DNA of 64,000 bases from Pantoea sp. 1.19 (GCF_001922585.1 NZ_MRBS01000005.1:172116-236115); one strand, 5' to 3'. Positions 39,501 through 49,626 are shown, counted from the stretch's first letter. The notes: generated by a model from the letters alone, not told the origin. Made by a program: numbers and translations.

Positions 39501-42056
39501 TCAGAACAGCTCCTGAGACTCGCCGTTACTGATCACCGTGGTGCCCGCATCAGGTACGGAGTATTCCGTCGGCTGAGTGCCGTCGATGAAGAACTCCTGG
39601 CGTGTATTACCGCTGCCGTTAGAGAGCTTACCGGTGCTGCGATCGATGGTCACAGTGACGACGCCTTCCGGCGGCGTCAGCGGGGCCACCGGCACGCCCT
39701 CCAGCGCCGCTTTCATGTACTCATCCCACGCCGGCTGCGCACTCTTTGCGCCGCCCTCATAGCCAGAAATTTGGTTAGGGATGGCACCGGAGGCGGTAGT
39801 ACGGCCGAGATTGCGTCGGTGATCGTCAAAGCCAATCCACACCGAGGTGACCACGCCGGGACCATAGCCCGAGAACCAGGCATCCTTGGAACTGTTAGTG
39901 GTGCCGGTCTTACCGCCAATATCGTTGCGGCCGAGTTCGCGGCCGGCCCGCCAGCCGGTTCCCATCCAACCCGGTTCGCCAAAGATATTGCTGTTCAGCG
40001 CGCTCTTAATCAGGAAGGAGAGCGGGGTATTGATCACGTGCGGCGCGTACTGCTGCTGCGCCTGCTGCTGCGCCTGAGCATTGCCGATCTGTTCCAGTTC
40101 CGGCTGTGGCAGCCCCGGTGCCGGTGCCTGTTGCGAAACCGCCACGTTTTCTACGCTCTCTTCGCCCAGCGCCACGGATTTCTGCGTCTGGCCGTAGATC
40201 ACCGGCAGGTTACAGCTTTCACAGGCAATTTTTGGCCGCGCTTCGAACAGCGTGTTGCCCTGTTCGTCATCGATTTTGGCAATGAACCAGGGATCAATCA
40301 GGAATCCCCCGTTTGCCATCACCGCGTAGCCGCGCACCAGCTGCATCGGCGTAAAAGACGCGGAACCCAGCGCCAGTGATTCCGTATGCACAATATTCTG
40401 CGCCGGGAAGCCAAAGCGCTGCAGATACTCTGCCGCGTAATCGACACCCATGGCGCGCATCGCCCGCACCATGACCACGTTCTTCGATTCCCCCAGCCCC
40501 TGCCGCAGGCGGATTGGACCGTCGTAGCGCGCCGGAGAGTTTTTCGGTCGCCAGTCGGATCCGGCACCGGCATCCCAGCGCGAAATCGGCACATCGTTGA
40601 GGATTGAAGCCAGCGTCAGGCCGCGATCCATGGCGGCGGTATACAGGAACGGCTTAATGTTAGAACCGACCTGGCGCAACGCCTGGGTGGCGCGGTTAAA
40701 TTTGCTCTGGTTAAAATCGAAGCCGCCGACCAGCGCGCGGACGGCGCCGTTTTGCGGATCGAGGGAGACCAGCGCCGAGTTGACGTCCGGCACTTGCGCC
40801 AGCCACCAGGCATCGTCCACCTGGCGAACCCAAATTTGCTGGCCCGGCTGAAGCACCTGGCTGACGCTACGCGGCGTTGGTCCCTGTGCGGTATCAGATT
40901 GATAAGCCCGCGCCCAGCGTACGCCCGCCATCGTCAGGCTGACAGAGCTGCCATCACGCAGGGTAACGGAAGCCTCATCGCTGTTTACCGTATTAACCGC
41001 TGCGGGTATCAGCGGGCCATACACCGGCAGAGCCCGCAGTGAGGCCACGATTTTATCGCGATCCCAGGCGCCTTCTCCGACTTTCCACAGCACGTTGGCC
41101 GGGCCACGGTAGCCGTGGCGCATATCGTAAGCGATAACATTATCCTGCACGGATTTCTGGGCGGCCAGCTGTAGCTTGCGGGTGATGGTGGTGGTCACCC
41201 GGTAGCCATCCTCATAGGCGTTTTTCCCGTAGCGCTTCACCATTTCCTGGCGCACCATCTCGGTCAGATAGGGAGCGGAAAAAGCGATTTCGGGAGCGTG
41301 ATAGCGCGCATCCAGCGGCTCATTGCGTGCCTGGTCGTACTGCTCGCGAGTGATGTCACCCTGATCCAGCATTCGCGATAACACCACGTTGCGGCGCGCC
41401 AGCGCGCGATCCATGGAATAAAGTGGATTAAACGTCGACGGCGCTTTCGGCAGGCCGGCGATCATTGCCATTTCGCTCAGGCTCAGGTCCTTGACGTCTT
41501 TGCCAAAGTAGACGTGCGCGGCAGCGCCCACGCCATACGCGCGGTAGCCGAGGTAAATCTTATTCAGGTACAGCTCGAGAATCTCATCCTTGCTCAGCAG
41601 CTGCTCAATGCGCACCGCGAGGAAGGCCTCTTTGATTTTGCGAACCAGCGTTTTTTCCGGACTGAGAAAGAAGTTACGCGCCAGCTGCTGGGTAATGGTA
41701 CTGGCACCCTGTGAGGCATGGCCGGACACCAGCGCGACGCTGGCGGCGCGGAAAATCCCCACCGGATCCACGCCGTGATGCTCATAAAAGCGGCTGTCTT
41801 CGGTGGCAATAAACGCTTTGGTCAGCAGCGGCGGCATCTCATCCAACCGGAGTGGAATACGGCGCTTTTCGCCATACTGCGCGATCAGTTCGCCGTCTGC
41901 GCTGTAGACCTGCATGGGGGTTTGCAGCCGCACGTCTTTCAGCGTGGCGACATCGGGTAACTGCGGTTCGATGTATTTGTACAGGCCAAATACCAAACCG
42001 GCTCCAAGCAGAATGCAACAGACTGCAAGGATGAATAAATACTTTACGAACTTCAC
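39501..42056 (-). CDS. mrcA: Penicillin-binding protein 1A
   Basis: An 851-residue bifunctional murein synthase anchored by one N-terminal helix (about 7-27). The GT51 glycosyltransferase has ATEDSRFYEHHGVD and GASTITQQLARNFFL; the transpeptidase has the active Ser in SNIK (about residue 465), SxN, and KTGTTN (about 715). An OB-like insert lies between. The stretch near 640-660 is rich in Gln (QAQQQAQQQ). It is divergent from the hof operon. Confidence 0.96.
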   Translation of the reverse strand: MKFVKYLFILAVCCILLGAGLVFGLYKYIEPQLPDVATLKDVRLQTPMQVYSADGELIAQYGEKRRIPLRLDEMPPLLTKAFIATEDSRFYEHHGVDPVGIFRAASVALVSGHASQGASTITQQLARNFFLSPEKTLVRKIKEAFLAVRIEQLLSKDEILELYLNKIYLGYRAYGVGAAAHVYFGKDVKDLSLSEMAMIAGLPKAPSTFNPLYSMDRALARRNVVLSRMLDQGDITREQYDQARNEPLDARYHAPEIAFSAPYLTEMVRQEMVKRYGKNAYEDGYRVTTTITRKLQLAAQKSVQDNVIAYDMRHGYRGPANVLWKVGEGAWDRDKIVASLRALPVYGPLIPAAVNTVNSDEASVTLRDGSSVSLTMAGVRWARAYQSDTAQGPTPRSVSQVLQPGQQIWVRQVDDAWWLAQVPDVNSALVSLDPQNGAVRALVGGFDFNQSKFNRATQALRQVGSNIKPFLYTAAMDRGLTLASILNDVPISRWDAGAGSDWRPKNSPARYDGPIRLRQGLGESKNVVMVRAMRAMGVDYAAEYLQRFGFPAQNIVHTESLALGSASFTPMQLVRGYAVMANGGFLIDPWFIAKIDDEQGNTLFEARPKIACESCNLPVIYGQTQKSVALGEESVENVAVSQQAPAPGLPQPELEQIGNAQAQQQAQQQYAPHVINTPLSFLIKSALNSNIFGEPGWMGTGWRAGRELGRNDIGGKTGTTNSSKDAWFSGYGPGVVTSVWIGFDDHRRNLGRTTASGAIPNQISGYEGGAKSAQPAWDEYMKAALEGVPVAPLTPPEGVVTVTIDRSTGKLSNGSGNTRQEFFIDGTQPTEYSVPDAGTTVISNGESQELF

Positions 42057-42176
42057 CTGAGAATTCCCATTAAATGACCGTTGGGCAGTTTATAAACAAC
42101 CGCGCGCTAGTATAAAGGCAACGTGGACGCTTTGATACGTCCGCTTGAACAATCTCATGCCAGGGAGAATGCGGAG

Positions 42177-43001
42177 ATGACTTATCACACATGGCAAGTG
42201 GGTATTGATATTCAAAATGGGCAATTGTGCGCACTTGCGGTATTGCGCCGCCGCCAGGGCTGGCAATTACGCCACTGGTTTCGAACGCCGCTGCCTGACA
42301 GCATAGTGCAAAACGGACAGTTGCAGCGCTCACCGGCGCTGACCCACGCGCTGCGGATCTTGCGCCGGCGGCTGCCGCGCCGGCACAGTTTGCGCGTTGG
42401 CTATCCGCCGCACGCGGTACAGCAACACCGGCTGGCTGCACCGGGACCGGCCATCAGCGCGCGGGATCGTAAACATTATCTGGCCGCCAGCGCGAGGCGA
42501 TTATTCCCAATTGATCCCGCGGGATTAGCCATTGATGCGCGCGACGGTGCGGCGGAAAGCCTGGTGCTGACCGCTACCCGACGCGAGACGATAGACAGCT
42601 GGCTGAGCGGCCTGGCCGATGCCGAACTGGAGCCAGAGGTGCTGGAACTGACCCCCAATGCGCTGAGCGTCACGGCCGGTGCATTGGCGCTCCCCCAGGA
42701 TCAGGCGGTGGTGTATGCGCTGGCCGATCACTGGCTGTGGCTGCGCCGTGCTGCCGAGGGCCCCGTATGGGGCTGGGCCTCGCGCGATGACATCGCCGAT
42801 GTTGAACGGTTGCGGCAGCAGATGCTGCCCGGGAGCGGACCGTTCTGGTTTAGCGCATCAACGCCGCAGCCGCAGCCTGCCGGAAGCCACCCACTGCAGC
42901 CGCTTCGCGCGGTGGCGCTGCAGCAGCCGCCGCTGCCTGACTACCCCGACGCTTTTACCCTGGCGCTGGGACTGGCCCTGCGCGTCGCCGATTCGCAGTG
43001 A
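42177..43001 (+). CDS. hofM: PilM-like DNA-uptake / pilus assembly protein HofM
   Basis: A 274-residue protein with an actin-like PilM N-terminus (TWQVGIDIQNGQLCALAV). The hofMNOPQ (comABCDE-like) operon is needed in E. coli for using DNA as a nutrient and corresponds to the pilMNOPQ set of type IV pilus machines. ATG 42177 follows GGGAGA and GGAG; an in-frame start 54 bases upstream has no ribosome site. Overlaps hofN by GTGA. It diverges less from the family than the other hof proteins. Confidence 0.88.
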   Translation: MTYHTWQVGIDIQNGQLCALAVLRRRQGWQLRHWFRTPLPDSIVQNGQLQRSPALTHALRILRRRLPRRHSLRVGYPPHAVQQHRLAAPGPAISARDRKHYLAASARRLFPIDPAGLAIDARDGAAESLVLTATRRETIDSWLSGLADAELEPEVLELTPNALSVTAGALALPQDQAVVYALADHWLWLRRAAEGPVWGWASRDDIADVERLRQQMLPGSGPFWFSASTPQPQPAGSHPLQPLRAVALQQPPLPDYPDAFTLALGLALRVADSQ

Positions 43002-43537
43002 CGCCGGTCAATTTTATGCCGTGGCGCCAGCAGCAGCGCCGGCAGGCCGTGCGTGCGGCCTTCATCTGGCTGCTGCCGCCGCTGCTGCTGCTGGTGATGC
43101 TGCTGCTGGTGGCGGCGATCCAGGATCGACAGCAGCAGCAGATGAATCGGGTCTGGCACCGCCAGTATCAGCTGGCGACGGCAGAGTGGCAGGCGCGACT
43201 GCGTCAGATCGTTCAGCGGCAGGCGCGGCTCGTGGCATTGCAGGCCCGCTGGCGGCAGATGGTCAGCGCTCAGGACGCGTCCCGGGAGTGGTTTCGCCGG
43301 TTGGATATGCTGGCCGACAGCCTGCCGGATGATGGTTGGCTGACGCAGATCTCCTGGCAGCCACCGCGTCTCTTCCTGCGCGGCATCATCGTCAGCGAAC
43401 GCAGCTTTGACGCCTGGCTGACCGCGCTGACGCAGGCGCCAACCTGGGCACAGGTGAGCGTCGTGCAGCGTCAGCGCGAGACCGACGGCGGGATGGCCTT
43501 TACGCTCGCGCTGACGCCGGCAGGTGACGATGAGTAG
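42998..43537 (+). CDS. hofN: PilN-like protein HofN
   Basis: A 179-residue bitopic inner-membrane protein with a basic N-terminus, one helix (about 24-44, rich in Leu) and a coiled-coil periplasmic part, as in PilN. The start is a GTG overlapping the hofM stop. It should bridge HofM in the cytoplasm to HofO in the periplasm. The assignment rests largely on position. Confidence 0.82.
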   Translation: MTPVNFMPWRQQQRRQAVRAAFIWLLPPLLLLVMLLLVAAIQDRQQQQMNRVWHRQYQLATAEWQARLRQIVQRQARLVALQARWRQMVSAQDASREWFRRLDMLADSLPDDGWLTQISWQPPRLFLRGIIVSERSFDAWLTALTQAPTWAQVSVVQRQRETDGGMAFTLALTPAGDDE

Positions 43538-43994
43538 GGCACGGTATTTTCAGCGCAGCCTTCGTCCGCTGGCGCTGCTGCTGGTGGCGGCCTGCGCGTG
43601 GTGTTGGCAGGCCAGTACCGACTGGCTGCCGGCGTCTTTCGAGCCCGCGCTGGCGACGCGCTGGCAGGAGCAGCTGCATCAGCTGCAGGTAAAACCGCGG
43701 CTGCAGTCGCTGGATGCCGGGCTGCGCCTGTGGCGGCAACGGTTGGAAGATGCCCGCTCGGCGTCGGCACTGCGGGCGTGGCTGGTGGCACAGAGTGGCG
43801 CGGACCTCGAGCACTGGCAGGTGCAGCCGGACGGTGTCCAGACCGGCTTTTTGCTCAGTTGGCCAGCTCTGCTGCGCTTAACGAGGGCGCTGGCAACCTC
43901 AGCGCCGGGCTGGCGGCCGGTGGGATTTAGCGTGGAGCCACAGCCTGCAGGGCTGCGGTTCCGGCTGCAACTGGCGATAGCTGATGAAACGTAG
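43530..43994 (+). CDS. hofO: PilO-like protein HofO
   Basis: A 154-residue protein with an N-terminal hydrophobic anchor (about 14-27) and a periplasmic domain like PilO. ATG 43530 overlaps the end of hofN (ATGAGTAG); a GTG two codons earlier is possible. Sequence similarity within this family is low, so the call uses order, size and topology. Confidence 0.78.
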   Translation: MSRARYFQRSLRPLALLLVAACAWCWQASTDWLPASFEPALATRWQEQLHQLQVKPRLQSLDAGLRLWRQRLEDARSASALRAWLVAQSGADLEHWQVQPDGVQTGFLLSWPALLRLTRALATSAPGWRPVGFSVEPQPAGLRFRLQLAIADET

Positions 43995-44394
43995 CGGGTG
44001 GCGTATAGCGTGGATAGCGATGGCGTGCGCGGCGGCGGCGTGGGGACGCGATCCATTTTATGCCCCGCCCGGTGCCCGTTGTGCGCTGCAGCAAGCCGCA
44101 CCGGTGGGCTGGCGATTACTCGGGGTGACCCGACGCGGCGGTGAGGACATCGCCTGGTTTCACGCGGACTCCGGCCGCCTGATCGGGCTGGCCGGCGGTG
44201 CGCAGCTCGGCGATACGCCATGGCGTATCCACCGGATCAGCCTGCGAGGCGTATCATTGCAAGGCCTGCCGCCCTGCCAGCACGGGCAGCGTTGGCTGTC
44301 ACTTCAGGGAGTGAGTGATGAAAAGGATGGTATGGATCGGGCTGACGATCGCCCTGCACGCCGCGGCGGCGCCGAAGATTTCACTGGTATTTGA
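43984..44394 (+). CDS. hofP: PilP-like protein HofP
   Basis: A 136-residue exported protein (signal-like helix 7-20, then GRDPFYAPP, the conserved RDPF start of the mature HofP/PilP region). E. coli HofP is 134 residues. It overlaps hofO by 11 bp and hofQ by 77 bp in another frame, so its last 25 residues are co-encoded with the hofQ signal peptide. It probably links the inner-membrane parts to the secretin. Confidence 0.78.
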   Translation: MKRSGWRIAWIAMACAAAAWGRDPFYAPPGARCALQQAAPVGWRLLGVTRRGGEDIAWFHADSGRLIGLAGGAQLGDTPWRIHRISLRGVSLQGLPPCQHGQRWLSLQGVSDEKDGMDRADDRPARRGGAEDFTGI

Positions 44395-45571
44395 TCGCGC
44401 ACCGGTAAGCAGCATTTTACAGGCGCTGGCGCGGCATCAGGGGTTAAATCTGGTGATGGCACCCGGCGTAGAGGGGCAGCTATCGCTGAACCTGCATCAG
44501 GTTCCCTGGCCCCAGGCGCTGAGCGTGATCACCCGATTGAGCGGCGTGGTCAGTCAGCGAGAGGGGACACTGCTGCTGGTTTTCCCCGCTGGCTGGCAGG
44601 CGGCGGAGCAACAAAGGCTGACCGCGCAGCGCGAGGCGGCGCAGGCGCGGATGCCGCTGATCAGCCGCCGCATCGCACTGCGCTGGGCCGACGCCGGCGC
44701 GGTGGCGGACAGCCTGCAGGCGGAGCGTGATAAGCTGCTGACGCCGCGCGGTAGCCTGACGCTGGATGGCCGCACCAATTCGCTGCTGATCCGCGATACG
44801 CGTCGGGCCGTCGAGCGGGTGCAGCGTTGGGTGACTGACTTAGACGTGCCGGTACCGCAGGTTGAGCTGGCGGCGCATATGGTCACCATCAGCGCGGATC
44901 GGCTGCGTGAACTGGGGGTGAGCTGGGGCCTGGCCGATGGCGTTGGGCGCGTCCCCGGCGTCGGCGATGCGGCGGTGAACCTGGCGGCGCGCCGGGCGGC
45001 CGGCGTGCTGGGCATGAACGTGGCGCGCATCGATTCGCGTCGGCTGGAAGTGCAGCTGAGCGCGCTGGAACGGCAGAATCAACTGGAGATTATCGCCAGC
45101 CCGCGGCTGTTTACCTCGCACCAGCAGCCGGCCAGCATCAAGCAGGGTACGGAGATACCCTACGAGGTTTCCAGCGGCAACAGTGGCGCGACCGCCATTG
45201 AATTTAAAGAGGCGGTATTAGGCATGGCGGTCACACCGGTGGTGCAGGCCGGCGATCGTATTTTGCTGAAGCTGCACATCAGTCAAAATATTCCCGGTCG
45301 CAGCCTGCGCGGTGAGGAGAGGGAGCTGTTGACCATTGATAAGCAGGAAATTGACACGCAGGTAGTGGTCCGCAACGGGGAAACGCTGGCGCTGGGCGGC
45401 ATCTTTCAGCGTCAGCGAATGCGCGGAGACGAGCGGGTGCCGCTGCTCGGTGCGCTGCCGCTGGTTGGGCGGCTATTTCGCCACGACATGCATGAGGGAA
45501 AACGGCGGGAGTTGGTGATTTTTATTACCCCGCGGCTGATTGCCGATCGCCCTGTGAGCCCGCGCGCCTGA
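44318..45571 (+). CDS. hofQ: DNA-uptake secretin HofQ
   Basis: A 417-residue outer-membrane secretin of the PilQ/ComE class. A signal peptide (MKRMVWIGLTIALHAAAA) is followed by N-domains (SSILQALARHQGLNLVM) and the secretin core: EIIASPRLFTSHQQPASI, GTEIPYEVSSGNSG and a C-terminal VPLLGALPLVGRLFR. It forms the pore for DNA entry. ATG 44318 is used; GTG directly before is possible. It ends the operon, with no inner-membrane ATPase or pilin genes here. Confidence 0.9.
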   Translation: MKRMVWIGLTIALHAAAAPKISLVFDRAPVSSILQALARHQGLNLVMAPGVEGQLSLNLHQVPWPQALSVITRLSGVVSQREGTLLLVFPAGWQAAEQQRLTAQREAAQARMPLISRRIALRWADAGAVADSLQAERDKLLTPRGSLTLDGRTNSLLIRDTRRAVERVQRWVTDLDVPVPQVELAAHMVTISADRLRELGVSWGLADGVGRVPGVGDAAVNLAARRAAGVLGMNVARIDSRRLEVQLSALERQNQLEIIASPRLFTSHQQPASIKQGTEIPYEVSSGNSGATAIEFKEAVLGMAVTPVVQAGDRILLKLHISQNIPGRSLRGEERELLTIDKQEIDTQVVVRNGETLALGGIFQRQRMRGDERVPLLGALPLVGRLFRHDMHEGKRRELVIFITPRLIADRPVSPRA

Positions 45572-45934
45572 TCGAACCGCGGCGGTAAAAATCGCTCAGA
45601 AAACAGCATCAAATTTGACGTGGCCGACGAATTGGCTTACAAGGTTTAGCGATTTTAGTACGGTGACGTCATGTTTGGGGAGGTGGCTCAATGTCCCTGG
45701 TGAGCCAGTATCACCCCGGCAGGCGCTCCCTGACCCGCATAACGATCGGAACTGACCGATCTTAATCGGCACTACCGCGTTGGATTCCGGTTGCCAAACG
45801 ACCTTGAGTGTTGAGATAATTTTTTCTATCTGACTCTCGCACTATCGCTCATGAGGTTTCAGTTCATGTCCTGTCCGCGCTGAAGTAAAGCGAACAGGGA
45901 ATCATCAACGAATTGTCTTAGTAATACCGAAAAA
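45572..45934. other. hofQ-aroK intergenic region
   Basis: 363 bp containing the expected aroK promoter(s). A stem of CCTGT with AACAGG around 45870-45898 could form a leader hairpin. No coding frame was supported. Confidence 0.45.
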
Positions 45935-46456
45935 ATGGCAGAGAAACGCAATATCTTTCTGGTTGGACCCATGGGTGCCGGCAAAAGCACTATTGGTCGT
46001 CAGTTAGCTCAACAACTCAATATGGAGTTTTTCGATTCCGATCAAGAAATTGAGCGACGCACCGGAGCTGATGTGGGCTGGGTGTTTGATGTCGAAGGCG
46101 AGGCTGGCTTTCGCGATCGTGAAGAAAAAATCATCAATGAACTCACCGAAAAGCAGGGCATCGTGCTGGCGACCGGCGGCGGCTCTGTAAAGTCCCGCGA
46201 AACGCGCAACCGTCTCTCCGCCCGAGGTGTCGTGGTGTATCTGGAAACCACCATTGAGAAGCAGCTGGCCCGTACGCAGCGTGACAAAAAGCGCCCGCTA
46301 TTGCAGGTGGAAAGTCCGCCGCGTGAGGTGCTGGAAGCGTTGGCTGACGAACGCAATCCGCTCTACGAAGAGATTGCTGATGTTACCATCCGCACTGACG
46401 ATCAGAGCGCCAAAGTGGTGGCAAACCAAATCATTACCCTGCTGGAAAAACGCTGA
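45935..46456 (+). CDS. aroK: Shikimate kinase I
   Basis: A 173-residue kinase phosphorylating shikimate in the aromatic amino acid pathway. Walker A is GPMGAGKST (residues 11-19); the shikimate-binding DSD, the GGG loop (TGGGSVKS) and the lid ([10 protein letters not shown]) are present. The length equals E. coli AroK. It begins the long aroK-aroB-damX-dam-rpe-gph-trpS series. Confidence 0.97.
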   Translation: MAEKRNIFLVGPMGAGKSTIGRQLAQQLNMEFFDSDQEIERRTGADVGWVFDVEGEAGFRDREEKIINELTEKQGIVLATGGGSVKSRETRNRLSARGVVVYLETTIEKQLARTQRDKKRPLLQVESPPREVLEALADERNPLYEEIADVTIRTDDQSAKVVANQIITLLEKR

Positions 46457-46499
46457 GCCCAGCGCTCTCCGGCATAACGCACAGAGGGTCGTCCACGAT

Positions 46500-47588
46500 A
46501 TGGAAAGCATTACCGTTTCATTGGGAGATCGCAGTTACCCTATCACCATCGCTGCCGGATTGTTTCAGGATCCGGCTTCTTTTTGGCCGTTAACAGCGGG
46601 CGATAATGTCATGGTGGTAACCAACGAGACGCTGGCTCCGCGCTATCTTGAGGCGCTGCGGGCCACCCTCACCGGTGCGGGTATCCGGGTGGATCAGGTG
46701 ATCTTGCCGGATGGAGAGCAGTTTAAAACGCTGGCGGTGATGGATCAGATCTTTACCGCGCTGCTGCAAAAACCGCACGGGCGCGATACTACGCTGCTGG
46801 CGTTGGGCGGCGGGGTGATCGGGGACATGACCGGTTTTGCGGCGGCCTGCTATCAGCGCGGCGTGCGTTTTATTCAGGTACCCACCACGCTGTTGTCACA
46901 GGTCGACTCCTCCGTGGGGGGAAAAACCGCCGTTAACCATCCGCTCGGCAAAAACATGATCGGGGCATTTTACCAGCCGGCCTCGGTGGTGATCGATCTC
47001 GATTGCCTGAAAACCCTGCCGCCGCGCGAGCTGGCTTCCGGTCTGGCAGAGGTTATCAAATACGGCATTATCCTCGATGATACTTTTTTCAGCTGGCTGG
47101 AAGCTAATCTGGATGCGCTGCTGGCGTTAGATACGGTCGCGCTGGCCTGGTGTATTCGCCGCTGCTGCGAGCTGAAAGCCCAGGTGGTGGCCGCGGATGA
47201 GCGGGAAACCGGCCTGCGGGCGCTGCTTAATCTCGGCCATACGTTTGGTCACGCCATTGAAGCCGAAATGGGTTATGGCAACTGGCTGCACGGCGAAGCC
47301 GTTGCCGCCGGGATGGTGATGGCCGCCCGCACCGCTGAGCGACTCGGTCAGTGTAGCCCTGAGCAAACCGCCCGTATTATGGCGCTGCTAACGCGCGCGG
47401 GTTTACCGGTAAGCGGCCCGGCGGGTATGACGCCTGAGGCGTTTTTGCCACACATGCTGCGTGATAAAAAGGTGTTGGCCGGCGAGCTGCGGCTGGTGCT
47501 GCCGCGCAATATTGGCGATGCGGAAGTGCGCGCTGGCGTGCCGCATGCTATTGTTTTAGCCGCGATTGCTGATTGTCTGTCGCAGTGA
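46500..47588 (+). CDS. aroB: 3-dehydroquinate synthase
   Basis: A 362-residue NAD- and metal-dependent enzyme that closes the ring of DAHP to 3-dehydroquinate. Key blocks are [38 protein letters not shown] and the metal His segment [17 protein letters not shown] 46500 gives exactly the E. coli length; the longer open frame upstream lies in aroK. It is 43 bp past aroK. Confidence 0.97.
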   Translation: MESITVSLGDRSYPITIAAGLFQDPASFWPLTAGDNVMVVTNETLAPRYLEALRATLTGAGIRVDQVILPDGEQFKTLAVMDQIFTALLQKPHGRDTTLLALGGGVIGDMTGFAAACYQRGVRFIQVPTTLLSQVDSSVGGKTAVNHPLGKNMIGAFYQPASVVIDLDCLKTLPPRELASGLAEVIKYGIILDDTFFSWLEANLDALLALDTVALAWCIRRCCELKAQVVAADERETGLRALLNLGHTFGHAIEAEMGYGNWLHGEAVAAGMVMAARTAERLGQCSPEQTARIMALLTRAGLPVSGPAGMTPEAFLPHMLRDKKVLAGELRLVLPRNIGDAEVRAGVPHAIVLAAIADCLSQ

Positions 47589-47656
47589 AAACTCTGATAA
47601 ACGTTCAGGATTGTCCACGATATGAGGGCGGTCATGCCGCAGAGGGGAGGGATTAA

Positions 47657-48640
47657 ATGGATGAATTTAAACCGGAAGATGAATTAAAAGCTGACAGCAG
47701 CGATCGTCGCCCTGCGCGTGCCCGTCGCCCGGCGAGCACGCCGAAAGTACCGGTATCACGCCAGCATCTGATGATGGGTGTGGGCATCCTGGTGCTGTTA
47801 CTGTTGGTCATTGGCCTGGGCTCGGCGCTGAAAGGTCCGGGTGAGACGACGTCCTCTGCCCCGCAAACCGCGGGTAGCAACGCCGGGGAGAAAGCGATTG
47901 ATCTTTCCGGCTCCTCTTCTATGAGCCAGAGCCGCGGCGAGACGCCGGCCCCTGCGGCGTCCGCTGAGAATGCCGCGGCGCCGGGTGCGCCGCAGGACAT
48001 TGCGATGCCGCCGATAGCCTCATCGCCTACCGACGCTCACGCTCAGCCCGTCGTAGAGGATCAGCAGCGGGTGGATCTGCCCGGCGATCTGAATACCGCG
48101 CTGAGCAATTCCCCTGACGCGATGGCCAACGTCACGCCCCCTTCAACCCACGCAGGCCTGCCAACCGCACCGGCAACCGTCAGCGCCGCCAGCGGTAAAA
48201 GTGAGTCTCTGCAGCCGGTGAAGAAGAACGAAACCGCGGCGCATGCCAGCGCGGCACCTAAACAGACGGCGGCAAAATCTCCCGGTCGCACGCCGACCCG
48301 CGAGGCACCGGTGCGCGACGGTAAAACCGCGAGCAGCAAACCGTCCGGCACCGCGGCGGCAGGCGGCAGCCGTGCCGGCGTGCCGTCAGGTAATTATACG
48401 CTCCAGTTGAGCAGTGCCTCCCGTGCGGATACGCTGAATGCCTGGGCGAAGAAGCAAAATCTGTCCGGTTACCATGTCTATAAAACCACCCGCAATGGTC
48501 AGCCCTGGTATGTGTTGGTGAGTGGGGCGTATGCTACGCCAGCCGAGGCCCGGCGCGCCGCGGCCGCGCTGCCTGCGGACGTGCGAGCACAGAGCCCGTG
48601 GGTGAAGCCGGTCAGTCAGGTGAAGAAAGAGTTGCAGTAG
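47657..48640 (+). CDS. damX: Cell-division SPOR protein DamX (short form)
   Basis: A 327-residue bitopic protein recruited to the septum. After the conserved start MDEFKPEDELK and a basic stretch comes one helix (about 39-58), then a low-complexity Ala/Pro/Ser/Thr-rich periplasmic linker, then the SPOR domain (about 248-327: YTLQLSSASRADTLNAWAKK). E. coli DamX is 428 residues; here the acidic cytoplasmic region between the start and the helix is nearly absent and the linker is shorter. The SPOR domain that binds denuded septal glycan looks intact. Confidence 0.93.
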   Translation: MDEFKPEDELKADSSDRRPARARRPASTPKVPVSRQHLMMGVGILVLLLLVIGLGSALKGPGETTSSAPQTAGSNAGEKAIDLSGSSSMSQSRGETPAPAASAENAAAPGAPQDIAMPPIASSPTDAHAQPVVEDQQRVDLPGDLNTALSNSPDAMANVTPPSTHAGLPTAPATVSAASGKSESLQPVKKNETAAHASAAPKQTAAKSPGRTPTREAPVRDGKTASSKPSGTAAAGGSRAGVPSGNYTLQLSSASRADTLNAWAKKQNLSGYHVYKTTRNGQPWYVLVSGAYATPAEARRAAAALPADVRAQSPWVKPVSQVKKELQ

Positions 48641-48672
48641 TTCAGACAGGTAACGGATCACAGCTGACGGAT

Positions 48673-48697
48673 AGCGGGTTGTATAACCCGCTTTTTG
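48673..48697 (+). terminator. Intrinsic terminator between damX and dam
   Basis: An 8-bp stem (48673-48680 with 48685-48692) and four-base loop are followed by TTTTTGTT. It is well formed and lies 33 bp past damX, so dam is likely to need its own promoter or depends on read-through. Confidence 0.85.
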
Positions 48698-48757
48698 TTA
48701 AAAGCGCACAAAGCCGTCGGCGAAGTCCGGCTATAAAGAGAATAAAAGTTACGTTGC

Positions 48758-49582
48758 ATGAAGAAAAATCGCGCTTTTTTAAAGTGGGCCGGTGGCAAAT
48801 ACCCCCTGCTGGACGACATCCGTCGCCACTTGCCGGAGGGTGAGGTCCTGATCGAACCCTTCGTTGGGGCCGGCTCGGTATTCCTGAATACAGATTATGC
48901 GCGCTACGTGCTTGCAGACATCAACAGCGATTTAATCAATCTGTATAACATTCTGAAAACCCGGGCGGATGCGTTTATTCGTGAGGCTGCCGGTTACTTC
49001 ACCGCTGAGACGAATGATGCCGACGTCTTTTATGCCCACCGTCAGGCGTTTAACCGCAGCCGCGATGGCTATCAGCGCGCCCTGCTTTTTTTGTATCTCA
49101 ATCGTCACTGCTACAACGGGCTCTGTCGTTATAACCTGAGCGGCGAGTTCAACGTCCCCTTTGGTCGCTATGTTCGCCCCTATTTTCCGGCGGCAGAGTT
49201 GTATGCCTTTGCGGAAAAAGCGCAGCAGGCGACCTTTGTCTGTGAAGCCTACGATGTTACGCTGAGCAATGCCGCGGACGGATCGGTGGTGTATTGCGAT
49301 CCACCGTATGCGCCGCTGTCGGCTACGGCGAATTTTACCGCCTATCATACCAACAGTTTTTCACTGCATGAGCAGCAGCACCTGGCGGCGCTGGCGCAAA
49401 AACTGTCCGGAGAGCGCCAGATCCCGGTATTGATTTCCAATCACGATACCGCGCTGACGCGGCAATGGTACGCCGGAGCAGAACTGCACGTGGTGTCGGC
49501 CCGCCGCTCCATCAGCAGTCGCATTCAGGGTCGCAACCGGGTTGATGAGCTGCTGGCGCTCTATGGCCGCCCGCCGCGTTAA
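48758..49582 (+). CDS. dam: DNA adenine methyltransferase (GATC)
   Basis: A 274-residue orphan methylase of GATC adenines, steering mismatch repair, replication timing and gene switching. The AdoMet motif is [12 protein letters not shown] at the N-terminus with [11 protein letters not shown], and the catalytic motif is DPPY (near residue 181) in [11 protein letters not shown]. It is close to E. coli Dam (278). No restriction partner is present, as expected. Confidence 0.97.
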   Translation: MKKNRAFLKWAGGKYPLLDDIRRHLPEGEVLIEPFVGAGSVFLNTDYARYVLADINSDLINLYNILKTRADAFIREAAGYFTAETNDADVFYAHRQAFNRSRDGYQRALLFLYLNRHCYNGLCRYNLSGEFNVPFGRYVRPYFPAAELYAFAEKAQQATFVCEAYDVTLSNAADGSVVYCDPPYAPLSATANFTAYHTNSFSLHEQQHLAALAQKLSGERQIPVLISNHDTALTRQWYAGAELHVVSARRSISSRIQGRNRVDELLALYGRPPR

Positions 49583-49626
49583 CTTGCATTAATCGCTCGC
49601 ACTGGCGCGCAAACTGGGAGAAACGG

